The notes under the pieces were generated by a model, which did no database searches, was not told the origin of the DNA, and saw only the letters and a list, made by a program, of their open reading frames with translations. From assembly GCF_037325665.1 (NCBI RefSeq), contig NC_090251.1, positions 19,723,248-19,787,247 on the forward strand: 64,000 nucleotides of DNA, written 5' to 3'. Each line of letters starts with the position of its first letter. Position 1 is the first letter of the stretch. This document shows positions 21,852 through 31,582 of the stretch, in pieces. The DNA is from Littorina saxatilis. Lineage: Eukaryota > Mollusca > Gastropoda > Littorinimorpha > Littorinidae. The position numbers and the translations under genes were made by a program.

Positions 21852-22026
21852 CTATATTAGAAGCGTGTTAAAATGCGCAGCTTCAAGATTACGATGGGAA
21901 TGGTTGCACTGATTTGTCGGCTTGCAGAGACGATCTACAAGTGCCCAGAAGAGTGTGATGCATTCATCAGCTGAACTTCTCAGTGGGCTTGACGTATGAG
22001 TTAGTGTCACATGGTCCAGAGTGAAA
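21852..22026 (-). CDS. Candidate terminal exon, product unknown
   Basis: A good acceptor (CCTTCTTTCAG, ending at 22027) precedes 58 codons: FTLDHVTLTHTSSPLRSSAD, ECITLFWALVDRLCKP, a short Asn/His-rich segment and LEAAHFNTLLI then stop. The acceptor and protein-like composition support a real last exon on the minus strand. An upstream frame at 22567-22800 (minus) might belong to it but lacks clear splice sites. I do not recognise the family. About 80 bp of this exon is duplicated at 25272-25351. Confidence 0.35.
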
Positions 22027-22029
22027 CTG

Positions 22030-23255
22030 AAAGAAGGGCTGAGCATGAAATATGTTAGAAGATACAGGTTCATGTCCTTGTTAAATGTGGGATATCCTGC
22101 CCGATTTTGTTCACTTACCAAATCTTTGCACAGTAATCACAGGCACACAGACCTGAGAACTGTCCACGTCTTTCTTTGTTTTACAATGTTCATTACAGTG
22201 TGGGTGATCTTGTTGGCACCCAGAGACTTCAAACTCTAGACTAGCAGAAATGGCAGAAAAAATACTTGGTTCAAATAGCAAGTTGATGAAAACATCACTG
22301 AAGCACTAACAGTAATAATAGTAATAATAAAAGCTGAACGCTGTGAGGTATTTAAGACTTTTGCATGCAAGCCTTCACTTACAAAATCTCCTCTTACATC
22401 CCCCCCCCACATCCCTCCCATTATTTGTGGATATGACTATGTGAAGTGATAAGTTTATAGGTGAGTTACTTTGTAGCAACCAGCAGTAGCACACAAAAAA
22501 AAACCCAGTATCATCATTTTATAATATATGTATTATATGCATGCATCATCATGCTGGGCGTCAACCTCACAACTGCACCAGGTCATCAGTTACATGTGGT
22601 ACTGAAAACCTCCAGAATTCTAGATTAAAGGTCACAGGACTCCTTGGAATTTGAGTGCAGAGCTTCTGGGATTCTTTTGTTGAAAAGCCAATAGGGAGCT
22701 CAGTCTTGCTTCTCACAGTTGTAAACAAGCTCACAACTTTTTGTGTTACTGTTAAAACAGTTTCAGGTACAGACATAAATATATCCAGGAGCAGTGGCAA
22801 GAATTATGAGCTTGGCAGTATAACCTGAGTAGCTTAAAACGATAAAAAGGTTTATTTGTTTTGTTCCTTATTTTGTTTCAGAAACAAGTCATGTCTGTGT
22901 TGAGGAATGTAGCAGACATGCAAGCAGAGCAGGCCGTAGAAAATGCCATTTCTGCCTGACGAAATGACCCAGGATGTTGGGCTCACAAACCACATTTTTG
23001 CAGTGTGGTATGAATAATCCCCATAGCATCATGGTTCAGAAAGACTAATCTGCGAAATTGACAGTTGAACTTGGAGACTGTGTGTGAGCTGTTGACTGTT
23101 GGAAAGTTTTTATAGGAATTGAAATAGTCTATCTGAGCAGGAAGCACCACTCCGGGATGAATTATGGGACTAGTTTTAGGAATTTAGAATAAGTAAGTAA
23201 AGAAAGTTAAAAAAAAAAAATGCCAACATTACCAGGTTTTTCTTTTTTTTTATAG
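22030..23255. other. Upstream region of the p190RhoGAP start
   Basis: No promoter element could be identified. It contains ATT/AAT and short A-run repeats and an undefined minus-strand frame (22567-22800). A polypyrimidine tract plus TATAG at 23241-23255 suggests that the coding exon is preceded by a separate non-coding first exon. Confidence 0.4.
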
Positions 23256-23408
23256 ACTAGCCTTGAATGAAAGGTAAGACTGGATTATTAGTCCAGTATT
23301 TGAGCTGCCAGACAGTATGCTGTGAATTGTTTGTGGGCTTCTCGTGCACATGTCAGATGGTGACCACAGAGTTCTGCAGTCTGTGAGTGTGATCCTGTGA
23401 GGGCGAGA
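23256..23408 (+). other. Probable 5' UTR part of the first p190RhoGAP coding exon
   Basis: The acceptor-like TTTTTCTTTTTTTTTATAG ends at 23255. The 153 bp to the ATG have no long frame in phase with the start, and a stop (TGA at 23398-23400) lies three codons upstream of the ATG in the same frame. Confidence 0.5.
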
Positions 23409-23531
23409 ATGGCCAAGAAAGGCGAAGTGCGGACGTTGAACATCTCCGTGATCGGGCTGTCGGGCAGTGAACGCGACAAAGGCCAGCACGGAGTGGGGAA
23501 GTCCTGTCTCTGTAATCGGTTCATTCATCAG
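23409..23531 (+). CDS. ARHGAP35: p190RhoGAP, coding exon 1 (P-loop)
   Basis: Start of a p190-type Rho GTPase-activating protein (ARHGAP35/ARHGAP5; Drosophila RhoGAPp190), a large cytosolic regulator that switches off RhoA through a C-terminal GAP domain (family knowledge; that domain is beyond this window). The 41 residues read [20 protein letters not shown], then [15 protein letters not shown] and NRFIHQ. GVGKS at residues 28-32 is the P-loop of the N-terminal GTPase-like domain, matching [11 protein letters not shown] of vertebrates. The donor is GTCAGT in phase 0. The start is chosen because it aligns with the vertebrate start and follows an in-frame stop. Exons 1-6 give 433 residues and two bases. 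In mammals this region lies in one very large exon; here it is split by introns of 15.7, 1.2, 4.1, 2.1, 4.4 and more than 11.9 kb. Confidence 0.95.
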
Positions 23532-23949
23532 GTCAGTCTCATCATAGTTATGTAAGTAGTCCTAGCTTAGTAATTATATCTTCTTATTACAATACAGAGT
23601 CCATGCTTTGTTATGCCTAGCATACAAAAGAGCAGATCTAATACAGTGGTCCCTGTAATGTCAGGCCCCTCAAATGGGACAGATCGCACTAGCTTTAATC
23701 AAGTAAAATAAAAATTTAAAACACACTTAGACATACACATTGACAAGAGCAATATTTTTCCAAACTTATGGGGCACCCAAGCAGAGACGGACACTGTTAC
23801 TGCAGACCAGACGGACACACTTTTTCCTATGATTGCAGGAATCCAAGAGCGACTAGAAAATGCTGGCATGACCACGGACAGACAGCATCAAACATGCAAA
23901 GCACTGAAATAAGTATCAGAGAATATGCCAAAATATGAGGCACAGGCAA

Positions 23950-24482
23950 TCATTAACAGTTGACCTTACAAAATGTAACGTGTTTGCAAGGCCGTGTGCG
24001 ACTGTTAAAGCCATCAGACGCACAACACAAAACAGTGTTTTCTTTCAAAACAAACACAAAAATTTCTCCTCAAACACTAAAGCTATCCACAAGAAGTGTC
24101 AGTCAAGAATCTACTGCTTACAAAAGCTCAGAAGTCTGAACATCAACAGCCGCATCCTCCAAACATTCTATACTTCATTCATTGAATCCATTCTCACTTT
24201 CTCTTTCATCTGCTGGTATGGAGGTCTGTGTGTGAAGAGTAAGAATGTGCTTGGGCGGGTGGTGAACACATGTGGTAAGATTGTGGGGGTGAGACAGGAA
24301 GGACTGACTGTGCTGTATGAACGACGTGTGGTGCGAAAGGCCCGCTGCATCATCCAGGATAGTAGTCATGTGCTCGCTCACCACTTTGAGGTCCTGCCCT
24401 CAGGACGTCGCCTCCGCACTCCCAGATTCCGCACGCTCAGAACTAAGAACAGTTTTATTCCAAAGTCAATTGGCTTTTTAAA
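23950..24482 (+). pseudogene. LINE C-terminal coding fragment
   Basis: An open frame of about 180 residues contains KKCQSRIYCLQKLRSLNINS, then LQTFYTSFIESILTF, KNVLGRVVNTCGKIVG and LPSGRRLRTPRFRTLRTKN. This is the C-terminal region after the reverse transcriptase fingers and palm in many non-LTR retrotransposons. The catalytic motifs are absent, so this is a 5'-truncated copy. It is in intron 1 of p190RhoGAP. Confidence 0.75.
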
Positions 24483-24870
24483 TACCTAAGTTAATTAAAA
24501 CTAGTATGTGTGCCGGTGAACATATGCACTGATTTCTGTGATGAATATTTTTTATATTCTTTGATGTGCACCCTTATGCTGAGTGTGATAACCCTCGAAT
24601 GACTAGTCCTGTGATAAATATTGTTCAATGACATATCTAGTCCTGTGATAATGATAGTTTTTAGCGGTAAACTTTTAGCTAAAGCTGACGGCAATTTACC
24701 TATTTGGAATCATGTTACTATTCCTGTTAGTGTACATATGCGTGCGCGAGTGTAGTATGCTTCGTATGGTATTTTTATCTGTTGTCTTATTATTTGTTTT
24801 GTCTTTTAATGTGCACCACACTGAAATTTCTCTGTATGAGATAATAAAGTATTCGTATTCGTATTCGTTT
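24483..24870 (+). repeat. 3' UTR and tail of the LINE fragment
   Basis: It runs from the stop to AATAAAGTATTCGTATTCGT, a hexanucleotide (TATTCG)n tail of the kind used by several LINE clades. Confidence 0.65.
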
Positions 24871-25138
24871 CCCATGTGACATCCCCCAAAACGCGTTTCA
24901 GAAAACACTGTTTCGTGTTTTCGCATCATGTTTTGGGTTTTAGAGCATGCTCTAAAATCTGAAAACACGCTTTAGTAGTCAGCCAATGAACACGGACGAT
25001 CAACTCACGTGACTTGGTTTCCGACACCACGGAGATAGAAAAAAATGGCCGACTCAGATGTGGTACCAATTCAGGGTAGTATCGGACCCATGAATCCAAA
25101 CTAGAGTCTGTCACGATTGAAGAGAGGCAATAATATCA

Positions 25139-25351
25139 GTGGGTGCTGCCAGCCATGTTGTTTACAAACCCAAACACAGCGCAGTAGCTGGACGGGTCAA
25201 GCTGACACATGACCGTATCGGTGGACACTGCCAGCCGTGTTGAAACCCAAACACAGGGCGATAGCTGGACGGGAATGGTTGCACTGATTTGTCGGCTTGC
25301 AGAGACGATCTACAAGTGCCCAGAAGAGTGTGATGCATTCATCAGCTGAAA
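25139..25351 (+). repeat. Imperfect tandem duplication plus a copy of exon sequence from 21.9 kb
   Basis: TGCTGCCAGCCATGTTG...ACCCAAACACAGCGCAGTAGCTGGACGGG (25143-25196) recurs in diverged form at 25225-25273. Directly after, 25272-25351 is identical over about 80 bp to 21893-21972. Confidence 0.8.
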
Positions 25352-25381
25352 AAGGCTAACTTTGCACCCCCATATCTATCT

Positions 25382-26373
25382 TCTATCTATATCTATATCT
25401 ATATATAAGGCTTGTGTCTGTCTGTCTGTCTGTCTGTCTGTGTGTTCGCCATGCACGGCCAAAGTTCTCGATGGATCTGCTTCAAATTTGGTGGGCATAT
25501 TCAGGTAGACCCCGGACACAATCTGGTCGATGGAAATTTTCAACACGTGCTCTCAGCGCGCAGCGCTGAACCGATTTTGGTTTTTTTGTAGATCCACTAC
25601 ATCCATTTTGGTTTTTATGTTTTTTCTGTACATCCATTCCCAGTAACTCTTCCTTATCTTCTCCAGTGTTTTGCGCGTTTATCTCCCTTCCTGCCAAGCA
25701 GTTTCAGATATTCCCGTTACTATTTTTAGAAGGTCACTGCACTGTCCACAACGCTTTCCTTGCATGTACCGGTAAGTTGTCCTCACTGTAAAAGTGCAAA
25801 GGTCGAATCTATTTATCGAAAAATCCACTGTCATCTATCTCTATATCTATATATATATATATACGACTTGTGTCTGTGTGTGTGTGTGTGTGTTCGCGAT
25901 GCACGGCCAAAGCTCTCGATGGATCTGCTTCAAATTTGGTGGGCATATTCAGGTAGACCCCGGACACAACCTGGTCGATGAGAATTTTCAACACGTGCTC
26001 TCAGCGCGCAGCGCTGAACCGATTTTGGTTTTTTTGTAGATCCACTACATCCATTCCCAGTAACTCTTCCTTATCTTCTCCAGTGTTTTGCGTTTATCTC
26101 CCTTCCTTCGTGTGGCGTCAATCCATATTCCCGTTACTATATTTAGAAGTTCACTGTCCACAATGCTCAATCCATATTCCCGTTACTATTTTTAGAAGTT
26201 TTCCTTCGTGTGGCGTCAATCGCGTACAGTGCGCCACTCACCCAGCAAAGCCGGCGAAGCCGGCGTACGGTGCGTCACTCACCCGGCAAAGCCGGGTACC
26301 CGGTAAAGCCGGGTATTCGGTTCTACTTCTTCCCGGCGAAGCCAGCTACCCGGCGAAGCGGGTATTCATCTAG
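25382..26373 (+). mobile_element. Helitron-like element H4 with a doubled 5' module
   Basis: The 5' side starts in CTATATCTATATATAAGGCT with the CTTGTGTCTG head. A second head with TATACGACTTGTGTCTG begins at about 25840, so the 5' module is present twice. The 3' end has repeated GGCGAAGCCGG/GGCAAAGCCGGG units, the hairpin GGCGAAGCGGGTATTCAT and CTAG at 26370-26373. Confidence 0.75.
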
Positions 26374-27033
26374 TATTTATATATATAGATAGATATATAC
26401 GGCTTCTGTGTGTGTGTGTGTGTGTGTAGGCAACACCTGTGGAGTTCTGTTTGTGATGGGGTCTGGCGGCTTTTGTCTCTCTGTATGTTCTGGCCTTCCT
26501 TTGCGAAGCCATAACAGTTATTATAGGGCTTAGAAATAAGCTCTAAAATTCTCAATCCCGGTTGAGTGGACTTCACCTTCAAAGGTGATTGTGGTGTTTC
26601 GGCACTCGGTTACATTTGGCGTCGTCGACAGGGATGGGACTCGACATATGTTCAGGAATGGCATTATGGCCACTGAATCATTTTCGTGCTGTTCCCATTC
26701 CACCAACCTGGGAGGGACCTAAGCTTGGTGGGTCCATGGTTCGGAACTTTGGGGACAAAGTTCATTCAAAGGGGGTCGAGCGCCCTTTACAGCAGACTCT
26801 GCAGAGTTGTTCGCCTTAGAAGTTGTGAGCTATTTATAGCTAGCTTGCCAGGCAACACCTGTGGATTGTAGAGTTCTGTTTGTGATGGGGTCTGGCGGCT
26901 TTTGTCTCTCTGTATGTTCTTGCCTTCCTTTGTGTGGGCACAAACTGGTGGATGAAAATGTTCAACGCGTGCTCTAAGACGGCGAACCGCCACGCTGTCT
27001 GTCTGTCTCGCGATTCACCGGGTATTCCTCTAG
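26374..27033 (+). mobile_element. Helitron-like element H5
   Basis: It follows H4 head-to-tail. It starts in TATATATAGATAGATATATACGG, carries the second module only (GGCAACACCTGTGG, GGGGTCTGGCGGCTTTTG) in two diverged copies (about 26428 and 26850), and ends in ATTCACCGGGTATTCCTCTAG with CTAG at 27030-27033. Its target is the TATATAT that begins tract A. Confidence 0.7.
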
Positions 27034-29062
27034 TATATATGGTCAGGAATCTGTCAAGGTGTCCAAATGCAAAAATCCTGTTCTGGATACTTTTATTACT
27101 TTGTATTTTATTCTGTTTTTAAATGACTACAATATAAACAATACAGTTATGAAGTATTCCTCATGCAGATTCTATCCATACCAAATTTATGTCTGTCAGT
27201 CGTCTGGATGCTGAGAAAATTGACTTTGTTCAAGAAAAAAAGCACCTTTTTGGGCACACAAGGCGTTACGCGAAACGCATGGTACATTGGGCATTGAATA
27301 ACCAAGTTACTGATAAGGGTATCATCTCAATCTAATTTTTAATAGGTCCAGAAATGGATGGAGAAACATATGTTAGATTAATGAAAGTTTGATCTGAACA
27401 TAGGTTTTGGATTTTGAACGTTCTTTTTTAGCTGGTCAGTACGTTACATTTGGTGTAAATAATCATGAAAAAAGGGAAACTATCTTAAAAAAATGTTTCT
27501 GGTCAAACTTACTTAAAAATCATTGCAGAGGAAAGTCATTTGGTAGGATGATTGTATTTTTTTTCAAATTGAGCGAAAAAGTTGTGTTTGATGTAATTTA
27601 ATTGTACTTCTAAGTTAAAAATATGCGTTTGGTGTAAATGAAATTTTATCTACTTGCCCAAACAAGTTTTGTCACAGTCTTTAAATAATGCCATAATACA
27701 CAAAAGTGTGTGTTTTCTTATACCTCAGACACCTGGTAGTTAAACTATGGTCACAGGATTCCTAGTGCTTGCACCTGTTGGCTTGTAGAGAGACTTAAGT
27801 GAGGCCATCTGACAAGGGTGTAAATGTAACGTACATACTGAGAATACTTGAAAATGACAATGAATTTGTTTTAGAGACAGAAGATAACTTATCAGTGCTT
27901 AAGAACAACCAGCAAGACTAAAACCTTTGTTTCAACATGAAAACAAGCACACTGAATTTCAAAATTTACCTCAGAAGGACCACTGTTGGGACATTTTGGT
28001 GTAAATGTAACATACATCACCTTGTTTTTTTACTGAGACCATATGCAGCACATAATAATGCTAAAAACAGCACATAACAGTCTGTTGAGGGTTTATGAGC
28101 TAAATAAAAGATAAATTACCCTTCAAATGGACCTGCAGATCTTCGGAGCCTTTTGTATGTTACTTTACACCATCCTTTTGTGTAAAGATGTACACACAAA
28201 CAAAAAGGCACAACCATTAATTTAACCCTTTATTTTTACTTGAGACAGGTAGCTTAGAACAAACAAGTTAGAAATACTGTTTAACTGATGTGAGCATAGC
28301 CCATTAAATGTAAATTCAGTACCTTGTACTTGCTGTTTGGTGTAAAGTAACGTACAGATCATGGGTAAAATTAACATTTGGTACCGTAGTGGAGTACCAA
28401 CCTGACTATTCTATCGTGAAAAGGATTTGTTATGATTTCTTGTTTGTAACTAAAAAAACTGCAGACCAAAATAGTGTAAAAATATTTAAAGAGGGTGATT
28501 TGATAATAATTTCTACACCGCCGACCATGCTTTTTTCAAATTAAGTAATAACCTGATGATTGAGGTTAAGGTTTGCAAAACAAATGACATGAAAATTTAC
28601 TGGAACCTTTTCTGCACTTCCATAGAGAATTTCATTGTTTTAAAAACAGTGTAAATAGGTAAATGTTGAATTGTAACTTTGATTCTGGGCTTTGGTGTAA
28701 AGTAACTAACGGATAAATGATTTTGCTTATATTGAGACAGGAGAAACTTTTTTCAAGTGTTGCTTTGGTACAGATCAACTCTACATTCAGCCATCAAGCC
28801 GCCATTGGATAGTGAAACAGTTGCCTAAAGCTGAACCTAAGAAAATGACAGCACCTTGAAATTATGTTATGGTGTAAATGTAACATACAGTCATTTGTGC
28901 TTTATCTGCAAATATTTGATAAACCGAACACTTGACTGGAAAATAAAATGCTGCAATTGAAGGACAGGAATACCGAGATGTTTATTCATGTAAATTTAAG
29001 GAGGTTTAAAAAAAGTCTAAAAATTGTAACACTTTTTGGACTCCTTGACAGATTCTTCGTCG
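27034..29062. repeat. Tract A: ~180-bp phased boxes with inverted ends
   Basis: AT-rich, non-coding. The box GGTGTAAAKGTAACRTACA, whole or partial, begins at 27452, 27631, 27817, 27998, about 28175 (both orientations), 28339, about 28517 (degenerate, minus), 28694 and 28871. The steps are 179, 186, 181, 177, 164, 178, 177 and 177 bp. The 160 bp between boxes show no evident similarity to one another. A GAATCTGTCAAGGTGTCC end at 27047-27068 has its near reverse complement at 29034-29057, so the tract looks like one mobile unit of about 2 kb. It lies in intron 1 of p190RhoGAP. Confidence 0.75.
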
Positions 29063-31554
29063 TTTGGTCTCTAATCGTCCCCCCTCCCCGTGGTATAGCG
29101 GTGTGGGACCTGAACTACAAGACGCCAAGCGGGAGAGGAGGAGGGCGGAGCGTCAGTGGCGCGCCACAGGTCTAACCGTGCACCGGCAAGTATTTCAGGC
29201 GGCCAGAAACGGGGTCATCGCCATCGTCGACCATGCTAAGTCTGCATTCTTCTCATCCAAAATACTCGCATGCACCTCAGTCAAACAGCTGTTTAGTGTC
29301 ACCAATGACATCTTAGGCAAGGTGACTTGTTCCCCTCTTCCCACTATGTTCTCTGTACATGAGCTTCCCCAGAAGTTCGCTGACTTTTTCACTGCGAAGA
29401 TCGCGCTTATTCGCGAGAAGCTTGATTCTGCTGTTGTCCCGCCTTCACCGGTTGCCGATAGGATGTATTGTGGTCCAGCCCTGCAGCGTTTTGAGCCTGT
29501 CACCAGCGAGTTTGTAAAAAAGGTGTGTTTAGGCGCTAGTCCGAAAACGTGCGAGCTTGACCCCATTCCGTCCTCTCTGCTGTGTGATTGTATTGATGAC
29601 CTTCTTCCATACCTCACTCACGTCATCAACGACTCTCTGACTTCCGGCTCATTCCCAGATGAATTCAAACCTGCAATAGTTAGGCCCCTCATCAAAAAAC
29701 CTTCACTTGACAAGAATTCCTTGAAAAACTTTTGGCCCGTTTCGAACTTGTCATTCCTTTCAAAAATCACTGAAAAAATTGTCCTTTCACAACTTCTCAC
29801 TCACCTAGAGCAAAACCACCTTCTCAACACCCATCAGTCTGCATACAGGAAAAACCATAGTACTGAGACAGCACTTCTGAAGATTGTAAACGACATCCTT
29901 CTTAGCTTTGACGAAAATCAGGTCTCCATTCTAACACTACTGGACTTGTCTAGCGCATTCGATACGATAGACCACGAAATTCTGCTCCACAGGCTCCAGC
30001 ACTCCTTTGGTGTTCATGATCTGGCCCTGTCCTGGGTTCGTTCGTACCTTACCAACCGGACGCAGACCGTTTGTGTCAACGGCATCAAATCTCAACCTTC
30101 AGCTCTCCAATACGGTGTCCCGCAAGGGTCCGTGCTTGGCCCCATACTTTTCGTTCTATATGCCTCCCCTGTGTCCGATGTTATCAGTCGCCATGCGTTG
30201 TCGCACGAGAGTTTCGCTGATGATACACAGCTTCATCAGTCTGCCCCCCTTGCTGAAGTTGACGATCTGGTATCTCGGACACAGGATTGCATTGCGGACC
30301 TCAGTGATTGGATGTCTTTAAACAAACTCCAGTTAAATAGTGACAAAACCGAAGTTATGCTGGCCTGTCCCAAGAAATTTCTCAATCACCCTTCTCTTCC
30401 TGCCTCTCTCACTGTCAACGAACTACCTATCTCTTTCTCTCCGTCTGTCCGCAGCCTTGGCGTCACTCTCGATCCAACTCTCTCTTTCCAAAAACACATC
30501 TCTAACATCTGCAAGTCCGCCTATCTAGAGCTGCGCAAGATTAGTTCAGTCCGTCACTACCTCACCACTGATGCAACCAAAACGTTAGTGTGTTCTTTAG
30601 TCCTCTCAAAGATAGATTATTGCAATTCTCTTCTGGCCGGTCTCCCTAAGTACCTTTTAGATAGACTTCAAAGGATCCAAAATAACGCTGCCCGCCTGGT
30701 CTTCAAATCTTCCAAGTATGAACACGCCACACCCCTTCTTCACTCTCTACACTGGCTGCCTATCACTAAAAGGATCGAATACAAACTCTCCTCTCTTTCT
30801 TTTGCCGTCGTTTCTGGTTCTGCCCCAGAATACTTGTCAGAACTCCTCAATCTCTACACCCCCTCTCGTCAGCTTCGCTCCGCCGCCGACACTCGACTCT
30901 TCCGACTCCCCACAGTGCAAACAAAAACATGTGGCGAGAGGTCCTTCGCCTATCAAGCCCCTGTGACCTGGAATAGATTACCACTGCCTCTCAGACACAC
31001 AGATTCTCTCACTACATTCAAGACAAATCTCAAAACACACCTCTTTCAGCGCAAGTGATTTCCCCCCCAGCATCTCCCCACCCACCCCATCCCGCCCCAC
31101 CTCACCCCCTACCTAGCGCCTAAAATAACGTGTATATATATTTTCTGCGCTTTGTGTCAGCACTGTTTGTGTGTGTGTAAATAGTACCGTTGACACGTTT
31201 TTATATAGAAGCCTACTGTGGTTCTTGTGCTTAGGCTGTGTATTGGACTGTCATTGTATGCCTGCATTATTAGTTGTCAGTAATTATTACATGTGCTGAT
31301 TGTTCTCTTTGCCTGCGCGCGTATAGTATGTTGGTTATGTTTGGTCATAGTATGTTTGTTTATGTTTGGTCGTTATCTTGCCTGTGCGTGTATTGTATGT
31401 TTGGTCGCTTTCTTTGCCTGTGCATGTATAGTTTGTTGGTTATGTTTGGTCGGTTTCTTTGCCTGTGCGTGTATAGTATGCTTGGTCGATGTATGTATTG
31501 TAAAGCGCTAAGAGTAGACATTTTTCTAGAATAGCGCTATAAAAGTTTGCATTA
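29063..31554 (+). mobile_element. L2/CR1-like LINE, 5'-truncated
   Basis: It starts inside the second reading frame and runs through the stop at 31058 to a 3' UTR. The 3' end has AAGCGCTAAGAGTAGAC, AGCGCTATAAAAG and an ATT repeat tail. The endonuclease domain is missing, so this insertion is dead on arrival by itself. It abuts the right end of tract A. Confidence 0.85.
29064..31058 (+). CDS. LINE reverse transcriptase, N-terminally truncated
   Basis: An open frame of 664 residues. It begins at the ERRRAERQWR linker that follows the endonuclease domain in L2/CR1 proteins. The reverse transcriptase segments follow in order: LKNFWPVSNLSFLSKITEKI, YRKNHSTETALLKIVNDILL, LLDLSSAFDTIDHEIL (first catalytic aspartate), QYGVPQGSVLGPILF, ESFADDTQL (catalytic FADD) and LNKLQLNSDKTEVM. 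The C-terminal ends in TTFKTNLKTHLFQRK. The highly conserved RPVSNL reads WPVSNL here, a likely inactivating change in an otherwise open frame. The lack of stops over 2 kb implies a young insertion. The first ATG is not the native start. Confidence 0.92.
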   Translation: MVSNRPPSPWYSGVGPELQDAKRERRRAERQWRATGLTVHRQVFQAARNGVIAIVDHAKSAFFSSKILACTSVKQLFSVTNDILGKVTCSPLPTMFSVHELPQKFADFFTAKIALIREKLDSAVVPPSPVADRMYCGPALQRFEPVTSEFVKKVCLGASPKTCELDPIPSSLLCDCIDDLLPYLTHVINDSLTSGSFPDEFKPAIVRPLIKKPSLDKNSLKNFWPVSNLSFLSKITEKIVLSQLLTHLEQNHLLNTHQSAYRKNHSTETALLKIVNDILLSFDENQVSILTLLDLSSAFDTIDHEILLHRLQHSFGVHDLALSWVRSYLTNRTQTVCVNGIKSQPSALQYGVPQGSVLGPILFVLYASPVSDVISRHALSHESFADDTQLHQSAPLAEVDDLVSRTQDCIADLSDWMSLNKLQLNSDKTEVMLACPKKFLNHPSLPASLTVNELPISFSPSVRSLGVTLDPTLSFQKHISNICKSAYLELRKISSVRHYLTTDATKTLVCSLVLSKIDYCNSLLAGLPKYLLDRLQRIQNNAARLVFKSSKYEHATPLLHSLHWLPITKRIEYKLSSLSFAVVSGSAPEYLSELLNLYTPSRQLRSAADTRLFRLPTVQTKTCGERSFAYQAPVTWNRLPLPLRHTDSLTTFKTNLKTHLFQRK

Positions 31555-31582
31555 TTATTATTCTTGGCCATATATATATATA

